Of a stretch of 64,000 bases of DNA, positions 18,472 to 24,371 are shown piece by piece; position 1 is the first letter of the stretch, and the number at the start of each line of letters is the position of its first letter. Below the pieces are notes generated by a model. The model was given only the letters and a program-made list of their open reading frames with translations, did not search any database and was not told the origin of the DNA. This stretch comes from Acidithiobacillus acidisediminis. Its GTDB lineage: Bacteria > Pseudomonadota > Gammaproteobacteria > Acidithiobacillales > Acidithiobacillaceae. The stretch lies in assembly GCF_023277115.1 (NCBI RefSeq), contig NZ_JALQCS010000001.1, positions 924,001-988,000 of the forward strand, written 5' to 3'. Both the position numbers and the translations under genes were made by a program.

Positions 18472-18632
18472 TCAAGTGGTAGTACGCACCACGGCAGCGC
18501 CTGCATGTACCCCTGCTCCGACCACATCCACCGCACCATCGGCGGCGGTACCCACGGCATCCCCCACCGTCGCACAGCCGCTCAAGGCGTTCATGAATAG
18601 CAGCAGCACAGCAATCAGAGACCCATGCGCAA
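18472..18632 (-). pseudogene. Entericidin-like small lipoprotein, apparently frameshifted in its signal peptide
   Basis: On the minus strand a frame ending at 18472 encodes a hydrophobic run, the lipobox LSGC and a short Gly/Ala/Val-rich mature part (ATVGDAVGTAADGAVDVVGA), typical of entericidin-like lipoproteins. In that frame the only start is a GTG at 18609, giving 45 residues with no basic residue and no ribosome-binding site. A TTG (18632) or ATG (18626) with GGAG suitably placed upstream lies one frame away and reaches a stop after a few codons. One extra base after codon GGT-CTC would restore a textbook signal starting MRMGL. It is either a recent pseudogene, a sequencing error, or a GTG-started gene. 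Confidence 0.42.
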
Positions 18633-18638
18633 GGCAAT

Positions 18639-18803
18639 CTACTCCAGTTTACCCCAGTCGTTTTGGGGCAGCTTGGCAAATTTCCCGGAGTATACCTGCT
18701 TTTTCCTCTGAAAAGAGACGGGGACGGCCTGGGCGGCCAGTAGTAGTGCCCACAGAGCGGCAAGGCTCAGGGCGGATAGGGTGCGGCGCAACGACGTGGT
18801 CAA
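18639..18803 (-). CDS. Small exported protein, 54 residues, unknown function
   Basis: Starting 24 bases after the permease stop, a TTG-initiated frame encodes a clear signal peptide: basic LRR, a long Leu/Ala core and AAQA before a likely cleavage site. A 28-residue basic mature part follows (VPVSFQRKKQVYSGKFAKLP, then QNDWGKLE). A second TTG at 18791 is an alternative start. The ribosome-binding site is weak. It would be the fourth gene of the Pho-box operon. I recognise no family, and no homology evidence is available to me. Confidence 0.45.
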   Translation of the reverse strand: MTTSLRRTLSALSLAALWALLLAAQAVPVSFQRKKQVYSGKFAKLPQNDWGKLE

Positions 18804-18827
18804 CCACTTTTTTGATGGAACCGGGGT

Positions 18828-20444
18828 TCAGCGACGCAGGAGCGCGCCACGCGCGAGGCCGAGGATCAGCGCTGAACTGAAGATGCCGATGACCGACATG
18901 GCCATACCGTCACCGATGATGCCCTGCCGGAAATTGCCGTAGATGTAGGTTGAGATCACCTGGGTTCCGGCGGGTTGCAGCATCAGGGATGCGACCAACT
19001 CGCGCATGGACAGGGCAAAGACCACCGTCGCGCCCCCCACCAGCATGGGCCAGGCGATGGGGACTTGCACGCGCAGGACCGTATAGAAGGGGCTACCCCC
19101 ATGCACTCGGCCCGCCTGTTCCAGGTGCGGCGGGATCTGCGCCAGACCCGTGCGGGCATAGCGCAGGGCAAAGGGAAAGGTCCCGGTGGCATAGGCCACG
19201 GCAAGGATGATGGGATGACCAAAAATCGGCAGATTATTCCACGGCGCATTCCAGAACAGGATCATCCCCACCGCCAGGACCACGCCGGGGATCGCCATGG
19301 GTAGAGTGGCAAGCAGATCCACCAGGGCGGCGATGCGCCCTCCTCGGCGGACGATGTTCGCGGCCAGGAGGGCCGAGATCATGCCCGCCACGGCGACCAG
19401 GGCCGAGAGTTCCAGGCTGGTGCGCAGGGCGGCAAAGGCACTCGAGCCGTGGGATAGGACATGCTGATAGTGGTGCAGGGTGAAATTGCCCGCTTGCAGG
19501 CCCACGCTCAGGGCCTTCTCGAGGGAGATAGCGATCACCGCGCCCAGCGGCAACAGGGCAGCGATCAGCAAGAAGGCCAAAAGCGGCAGCATACTCCATA
19601 GATACCGTTGTTCTCTGGGCCGCTGCTGGATTTGGCCCTGATTGTTCTGCACCAGCGGCCGGTAGAGGAACCAGACCACCACCCCCATGGCGCAAAGTAC
19701 CAGACCAATGGCCGCCGCACGGGGTAAATTCACGGGCCAGACGTTGGTGGCGGCCTCGATGCTCGTGCTCAAAACCTGGACACCGGCATAGCCGGCCAGC
19801 AGCGCCGGCACACCAAACTCTGCCGAGGTATCGAGAAAGACCAGGAGCCCGGCGGCCGCCAGGGCAGGCAGCAGCAAGGGCAGGATGGCCAGACGAAAAG
19901 CCGCCAGCGGCCCGGCACCATGTACCCGCGCCGCCTGCAGCAAGCGAAAATTGCCATTTTCCAGGCTGGCCCGGAGCATGATGTAGACCAGGGGGGTGAG
20001 ATGCAACGCCATCACCATCCCCATCCCCCCCAGGGAGTACAGAAAGTGCTCCAAGGGGGTGCCAAACGCGTGGATCACCTGTTCGATCAATCCCATGGGA
20101 CCGGCCAGAAGGCTCCAGGCCTCAGCGGTGAGATAGGGCGGGATCAAAAAGGGGATCAGAATGAGGGCCTCCCACAGGGGCGTGAAGCGCGGGGGGGCAT
20201 AAAACAGCAAGAGGGCGAGGCCCAGCCCCATGGGCAGAGCAAAGAGCACCGCCAAACCCGCCATCCCGAGGGTTCCCGAGAGGGCCGTAAGAAAATGCCG
20301 GTCTACCCCCAACTGCAGCAAGGCCACGCCATGACTGTGGGTGGCATCGGGCTGCAGGGCCTCGTAGAGGATGCTGAGCAAGGGGGCCAGTACCAAGACC
20401 CCCAGGATCAGATAGACCAGCAGATGATTGAGCAGACGGCTCAC
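18828..20444 (-). CDS. ABC transporter permease, fused double-permease (FbpB-like)
   Basis: This is the inner-membrane component of a binding-protein importer. Its 538 residues contain two BPD_transp_1 modules, each with about six helices and an EAA-type loop (HGAGPLAAFRLAILPLLLPA and VHGGSPFYTVLRVQVPIAWP), as in FbpB/AfuB iron and PhnU/V-like permeases. A single chain carrying both halves explains why only one permease gene is present. The start overlaps the binding-protein stop (ATGA), so translation is coupled. The promoter context argues for a phosphorus-related substrate; protein similarity alone would suggest Fe(III). Confidence 0.9.
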   Translation of the reverse strand: MSRLLNHLLVYLILGVLVLAPLLSILYEALQPDATHSHGVALLQLGVDRHFLTALSGTLGMAGLAVLFALPMGLGLALLLFYAPPRFTPLWEALILIPFLIPPYLTAEAWSLLAGPMGLIEQVIHAFGTPLEHFLYSLGGMGMVMALHLTPLVYIMLRASLENGNFRLLQAARVHGAGPLAAFRLAILPLLLPALAAAGLLVFLDTSAEFGVPALLAGYAGVQVLSTSIEAATNVWPVNLPRAAAIGLVLCAMGVVVWFLYRPLVQNNQGQIQQRPREQRYLWSMLPLLAFLLIAALLPLGAVIAISLEKALSVGLQAGNFTLHHYQHVLSHGSSAFAALRTSLELSALVAVAGMISALLAANIVRRGGRIAALVDLLATLPMAIPGVVLAVGMILFWNAPWNNLPIFGHPIILAVAYATGTFPFALRYARTGLAQIPPHLEQAGRVHGGSPFYTVLRVQVPIAWPMLVGGATVVFALSMRELVASLMLQPAGTQVISTYIYGNFRQGIIGDGMAMSVIGIFSSALILGLARGALLRR

Positions 20445-21418
20445 TGGCCGAGGATGTCCTTCTTGAATTGGGCCTCGACGCCCGGTGCCTGGGCCGCCAG
20501 TTGGGTCCAGTTCACCTTCCAGGTCGGGAAGCTACCGATCTTGGCCATTACCGCCTTGGCCGGAATCCCTGCACGGGCGGGATAGAGATTGTTCTCGGCG
20601 ACCAGTTTTTGACCCGCCGGTGACAGGGCAAAGTTCACAAAGGCCTCGGCCAGCTTCTTGTTCGGCGCCGATTTCAGGATCAGGATGGGGCGAGGGATGA
20701 TCAGGGTGCCTTCCTTGGGGTAGATCAGGTCGACGGAGTTGCCCTGCACCTTGGCTGCCACCGCCGCGTGCCCAACACACTCCAGCATGCCGCTACGCTC
20801 ACCCGCGAGCACGGGCAACAGTGCGGCATGGTTGGTACCCGGCCAGACGGTGCCATTGGCCTTGAGCTGCTGCAGATACTGCCAGCCATGATTCCCGTAT
20901 TTTTCGATGAAGGCGACGAGGAAGCTGGATGCCGTGCCCGAGAGCAGCGGATTGGGGGCGGTGATGCGGTCCTTCCACTCGGGCTGGGTCAGGGCAAACC
21001 AACTGTCGGGCAACTTGGCCCCTTTGGGCAGGGCCTTGGTATTCATCACCATGGAGACCGTATCCAGACCATAGGGCAGGAAGGACGCATTTTCTTGCGC
21101 AGGTGCCACCAAGGTCTTCTCGATGGCTGACGGTCGGTAGTTGAAGACCATGCCCTGCTTAGCGAGGTCCAGACCCGCAGTCCATCCCGCGACCATCACC
21201 ACGTCGGCATGGGGATGATTGGCCTCGGCGGCCAGTCGGGCCATGACCTTACCGGTGCTGGAGGTCCAGACTTCGACATGGTCACCGGTCTTCTTGCTGA
21301 AGTCCCGGGCCAAGGCCTTGGCCAGGGTGGCCGGGGCAGCACTGTACAGGGTCAGGGTAGCGGCGGAGGCCGAACCGGCAAAGGCCAAACCCATCAGGGC
21401 GAGCAGGGCGCGTTTCAT
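20441..21418 (-). CDS. ABC transporter periplasmic substrate-binding protein (family 1/FbpA-like)
   Basis: This protein captures the solute in the periplasm for the adjacent permease. I start it at the ATG at 21418 (GGAG seven bases upstream), giving 325 residues with a signal peptide ending SASA. The mature protein begins ATLTLYSAAPATLAKALARD, the typical opening of FbpA/AfuA/PhnS-type binding proteins. The Tyr pair used by FbpA for iron is not evident to me near the C-terminal lobe, which weakens an iron assignment. The start overlaps the ATPase stop (ATGA). Confidence 0.9.
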   Translation of the reverse strand: MKRALLALMGLAFAGSASAATLTLYSAAPATLAKALARDFSKKTGDHVEVWTSSTGKVMARLAAEANHPHADVVMVAGWTAGLDLAKQGMVFNYRPSAIEKTLVAPAQENASFLPYGLDTVSMVMNTKALPKGAKLPDSWFALTQPEWKDRITAPNPLLSGTASSFLVAFIEKYGNHGWQYLQQLKANGTVWPGTNHAALLPVLAGERSGMLECVGHAAVAAKVQGNSVDLIYPKEGTLIIPRPILILKSAPNKKLAEAFVNFALSPAGQKLVAENNLYPARAGIPAKAVMAKIGSFPTWKVNWTQLAAQAPGVEAQFKKDILGQ

Positions 21419-22512
21419 GATGACTCCTTGGTAGAGGGGGTGGATTGCGGAATACACCAGCCGTGTTGCTGGCGGATTTTCCAACGGCGAGGGCCCAGGG
21501 CTCCATCGCGGGAATAGGCAAGGAACTCCTGGCCGTCGCTGGTCTGCAGTGCCAAGAGATAACGACCATCGTGCCAATGGGCATGATGCACCGTTGCCGT
21601 TGCGCCAGCGCCATCGCTGGGCTCGATCTCAATATCTCCAGGGCGCAGGAGCAGCGTGGCACGGGTGGCGCCATTGAGGGTGCGGGCAGCGGGCACTTGC
21701 AGGCGCTGCCCCTCCCAGTGCAGCAAGGCCTGTTCGCGCTGATGTTCGAGAACGGGAACCTGCAGGGCGCGGACCGAGCCACCTAGGCGGGCAACGATCA
21801 GGCTGTTCGGGCGCTGGTAGAGAGCTTCTGGGCTATCCCACTGCTCTAGACGTCCGGCATTCAGGACGCCAACTTTGGCCCCCAGGTAGAACGCCTCGCT
21901 CGGGTCGTGCGTAACGTGCAGGGCAGTGATGCCTTCATCCCGAAACAGACCATGGAGAAACTCCCGCAGATTTTCGCGCACGCCATGATCCAGGGCTGAC
22001 AGGGGCTCGTCCAAGAGTACGATACGGGGCTTGGCGATGATGGCGCGGGCGATGGCCACCCGCTGCTGTTGACCGCCAGACAACTCATGCGGGCGACGCT
22101 TGGCAGCAGCCAGAGGAATCGCCATGCGCTCCAACAGCGCCTGGGCGCGTGTGCGGTCCCGCGCCAGGCCACGTGCCCGCAACGGATACAGCACATTGTC
22201 GAGGACGCTGAGGTGCGGCCAAAGGGCGGCATCCTGAAAGACCATGCCAATCCCCCGTTTTTCCGGGGCCAGCCAGATCCGCTCGTCTCCCACGGTATCG
22301 CCAGCAATGGCAATCCGCCCTCGCTGGGGACGCAAGAGCCCCGCAATGGCTGCCAGCAGCGTGCTTTTGCCAGAACCCGACTCCCCCAGCAGACAGGCGT
22401 AACTGCCGCTTTCCTGCTCCAGACTCACATCCGCCAAAACCGGCCGGCCGCCAAGCTCGACGCTGAGTTTCTGCACGCTCAGGCCGGCGGCCGAAGGCAC
22501 CTCAGAAGGCAT
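21415..22512 (-). CDS. ABC transporter ATP-binding protein (FbpC/PotA-like)
   Basis: This is the energising subunit of the importer. In 365 residues it has Walker A GESGSGKST, a Q-loop (VFQDAALWPHLSV), the signature LSGGQQQRVAIARA, Walker B IVLLDEP, and an H-loop (HVTHDPSEA). A C-terminal TOBE-like regulatory domain follows (about residues 250-345). Domain layout matches the FbpC/PotA/PhnT group. The gene overlaps the 35-codon leader frame by 11 bases at its start and the binding-protein gene by four at its end, so the whole cassette is translationally chained. Confidence 0.92.
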   Translation of the reverse strand: MPSEVPSAAGLSVQKLSVELGGRPVLADVSLEQESGSYACLLGESGSGKSTLLAAIAGLLRPQRGRIAIAGDTVGDERIWLAPEKRGIGMVFQDAALWPHLSVLDNVLYPLRARGLARDRTRAQALLERMAIPLAAAKRRPHELSGGQQQRVAIARAIIAKPRIVLLDEPLSALDHGVRENLREFLHGLFRDEGITALHVTHDPSEAFYLGAKVGVLNAGRLEQWDSPEALYQRPNSLIVARLGGSVRALQVPVLEHQREQALLHWEGQRLQVPAARTLNGATRATLLLRPGDIEIEPSDGAGATATVHHAHWHDGRYLLALQTSDGQEFLAYSRDGALGPRRWKIRQQHGWCIPQSTPSTKESS

Positions 22513-22609
22513 ACTGGAGCATCAGCCAGTTGTTGTAGTGACCACGCATGGTGAGGGCTGGAAAGCACATGCTCCGGATCGCGAGCAAGAAATTACGGAA
22601 GCGGCGCAT
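22502..22609 (-). CDS. 35-residue leader reading frame overlapping the ABC ATPase start
   Basis: The frame opens with ATG after AGAGG and encodes MRRFRNFLLAIRSM, then ends HYNNWLMLQYAF. Its stop lies within the ATPase gene, overlapping it by 11 bases, so its translation should deliver ribosomes to the ATPase start. The last twelve residues, with alternating hydrophobics and a terminal Phe, look like the final beta-strand of an outer-membrane porin, and the first residues like a signal peptide start. It could be a deletion remnant of a Pho-regulated porin or simply a coupling leader. Coding status is unproven. Confidence 0.45.
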   Translation of the reverse strand: MRRFRNFLLAIRSMCFPALTMRGHYNNWLMLQYAF

Positions 22610-22642
22610 TTGGACCTCTTAGCGGATAATATTTAATGCCGC

Positions 22643-22698
22643 ATGTTAGCGCCAAAATATGACAGAATGATGAAACTTTGATGAACTTTTTATGACAA
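22643..22698 (-). promoter_or_regulatory. Tandem Pho-box promoter of the ABC transporter operon
   Basis: On the minus strand four TCAT cores recur at exact 11-base intervals (plus-strand ATGA at 22659, 22670, 22681 and 22692). The outer units read TTGTCATAAAA and CTGTCATATTT, very close to the PhoB consensus unit CTGTCATAAAT; the inner units are weaker (GTTCAT, TTTCAT). Ten bases after the last CTGTCAT comes a -10-like TAACAT (22643-22648), the spacing known for E. coli Pho promoters, where the box replaces the -35. The leader frame begins 34 bases downstream of the -10. PhoB control is therefore strongly suggested. Confidence 0.75.
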
Positions 22699-22779
22699 GC
22701 GCAGTTTCTGTGCGAACTATGCTAGAACTTGGTTGTCGTGGAAATGGAGCCGGAGTCCTGCAGCGAGCGTGCAGTGCTT

Positions 22780-22989
22780 TTATTCCCCCAAGCTGTGCGC
22801 AAAGGTGGCAATGACTGGCAGGAAGCCAATGAACAGGATAAAAATAAAAGCGTAGGCAGAGCTCAGCAGGGCTACTCCGATGCTGCACTCCCAGAAACAG
22901 CCGAGGGTGAAGAGCAACCAGACGCTAAAGGCGATGGCAGCACTGTACTTTAATGCCTTGAGGAATTTGCGCTTTTCCGTTGCGTTCAT
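22780..22989 (-). CDS. Small two-helix membrane protein, 69 residues, unknown
   Basis: I take the ATG at 22989 (AGGG five bases upstream) as start. The product begins MNATEKRKFLKALKY, basic and cytosolic, followed by two hydrophobic helices (about residues 16-34 and 36-60) and a short polar end. The frame is open further upstream but would then run through the terminator and tRNA-His region. It lies downstream of the tRNA-His terminator and upstream of the Pho-box promoter, so it is probably monocistronic. I do not recognise the family. Confidence 0.6.
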   Translation of the reverse strand: MNATEKRKFLKALKYSAAIAFSVWLLFTLGCFWECSIGVALLSSAYAFIFILFIGFLPVIATFAHSLGE

Positions 22990-23056
22990 CGAACCCTGCC
23001 AGTGCCGCTGATCCCGGGCTCCGGGACCCTTTACGCCCGTTGTTTCGATTGGTATG

Positions 23057-23088
23057 AAAAAAGGCCCTAGAAAGCATCCTAAGACCTT
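23057..23088 (-). terminator. Terminator after tRNA-His
   Basis: On the minus strand AAGGTCTTAG pairs with CTAGGGCCTT over ten positions (two G-U wobbles) around an eight-base loop, followed by a run of T. It begins nine bases beyond the tRNA CCA end. Confidence 0.85.
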
Positions 23089-23096
23089 GTTTTGTA

Positions 23097-23173
23097 TGGG
23101 GTGACTGATGGGGCTCGAACCCACGACAACCGGAATCACAATCCGGGGCTCTACCTACTGAGCTACAGTCACC
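23097..23173 (-). tRNA. tRNA-His (GTG anticodon)
   Basis: The cloverleaf is complete. An eight-pair acceptor GGTGACTG/CAGTCACC includes the extra G-1:C73 pair diagnostic of tRNA-His. The anticodon loop sits between CCGGA and TCCGG with anticodon GTG, the T-loop is GTTCGAGCC-like, and CCA is encoded. A promoter lies just upstream and a terminator just downstream. Confidence 0.97.
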
Positions 23174-23184
23174 GAAGAACGCTT

Positions 23185-23214
23185 ATGATAGCGCTCCGCG
23201 TGCCGCTTTCGCAA
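23185..23214 (-). promoter_or_regulatory. Probable tRNA-His promoter
   Basis: TTGCGA (23209-23214) and TATCAT (23185-23190) on the minus strand are 18 bases apart and end 11 bases before the tRNA. The position suits initiation just before the mature 5' end, independent of nrdAB. Confidence 0.5.
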
Positions 23215-23231
23215 TATCCTCAGACTTCGGC

Positions 23232-24347
23232 TCAATCCCAGTTCAGCGCGCCGCCTGTCTGATATTCGGTGACCCGCGTCTCGAAGAAGTTCTTTTCCTT
23301 CTTCAGATCCATCATTTCGCTCATCCAGGGGAATGGATTCTGGATACCTTCCCACTGCGGTTTGAGGCCGATCTGACTCAGCCGCCGGTTGCCGATGAAG
23401 TGGACATAGTCCTTGAACATCGGTGCGTTCAGGCCAAGCACGCCGCGCGGCATGGTGTCATCGGCATAGGCGCATTCCAGCTCCACGCCGTGTCGAATGA
23501 GGCGGATGATTTCTTCCTGAAATTCCTCGGTCCACAAGTGCGGATTCTCGATTTTGATCTGATTGATCATATCGATACCAAAATTGCAGTGCATGGACTC
23601 GTCGCGCAGGATGTACTGGTATTGCTCGGCCGCGCCGACCATCTTGTTCTGCCGCCCCATGGCGAGGATCTGGCTGAAGCCCACATAGAAGAACATGCCT
23701 TCCATGATGGTAGCGAAGACGATCAGCGAGCGCAGGAGCAGCTGATCATTTTCTGTGGTCCCCGTCTTGAAATTCGGATCGGCGAGTACCTCGATGAAGG
23801 GAATGAGAAAATCATCCTTTGCGCGCACCGAGGGTACCTCATGGTACATATTGAAGATTTCGCCCTCGTCCAGACCCAGCGACTCGACGATGTACTGATA
23901 GGCGTGGGTGTGAATCGCCTCTTCAAAGCCTTGGCGCAGCAGATACTGGCGGCATTCCGGCGCGGTGATGTGGCGATAGGTACCCAGCACGATATTGTTG
24001 GCGGCAAGGCTGTCGGCGGTCACAAAAAATCCGAGATTGCGTTTGATGATGCGCCGCTCATCATCGCTTAACCCCTTGGGATCCTTCCATAGCGCGATGT
24101 CCCGCGCCATCTGCACTTCCTGCGGCATCCAGTGATTGGCGCAGGCCGCCAAGTACTTGTCCCAGGCCCATTGATACTTGAAGGGCACGAGCTGATTCAC
24201 GTCGGCCTGGCCATTGATGATGCGTTTATCCTCAGCCCGCACACGGGCAAAGCTGTTGGCCTGGATGCCAATATCCCCTGCACCGGGCTTCTCGTGGTAA
24301 GCGGGCATGGTGACTTTTCTCGTGCTCTCGTCGTTGAATTCTAACAT
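23232..24347 (-). CDS. nrdB: Ribonucleoside-diphosphate reductase, beta subunit (class I)
   Basis: NrdB holds the diiron-oxygen radical cofactor for aerobic dNTP synthesis. The start is the ATG at 24347 (GGAGAT upstream), giving 371 residues; a TTG five codons upstream is less likely. The metal and radical residues are visible: Asp in TADSLAANN, then EEAIHTHAY, where the Tyr four residues after the His corresponds to the E. coli radical Tyr122. Overall similarity is to the Chlamydia-like (class Ic) subgroup, yet Asp and Tyr are retained, so a tyrosyl-radical class Ia mechanism is expected. It lies 24 bases after nrdA. Confidence 0.95.
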   Translation of the reverse strand: MLEFNDESTRKVTMPAYHEKPGAGDIGIQANSFARVRAEDKRIINGQADVNQLVPFKYQWAWDKYLAACANHWMPQEVQMARDIALWKDPKGLSDDERRIIKRNLGFFVTADSLAANNIVLGTYRHITAPECRQYLLRQGFEEAIHTHAYQYIVESLGLDEGEIFNMYHEVPSVRAKDDFLIPFIEVLADPNFKTGTTENDQLLLRSLIVFATIMEGMFFYVGFSQILAMGRQNKMVGAAEQYQYILRDESMHCNFGIDMINQIKIENPHLWTEEFQEEIIRLIRHGVELECAYADDTMPRGVLGLNAPMFKDYVHFIGNRRLSQIGLKPQWEGIQNPFPWMSEMMDLKKEKNFFETRVTEYQTGGALNWD

Positions 24348-24371
24348 GTGGTTTATCTCCAATTTCTCGTC

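Noticed and set aside
18206-18880. Plus-strand open frame of 224 codons covering the metX upstream region and two small minus-strand frames
   Set aside because: The translation is Arg/Pro/Ser-rich without domains and runs into the metX and permease genes; the minus-strand small frames have signal peptides and fit the operon better.
18828-22512. Naming the ABC importer fbpABC (Fe(III))
   Set aside because: Protein similarity would permit it, but the Pho-box promoter and lack of an evident iron-binding Tyr pair make the substrate uncertain, so no symbol was given.
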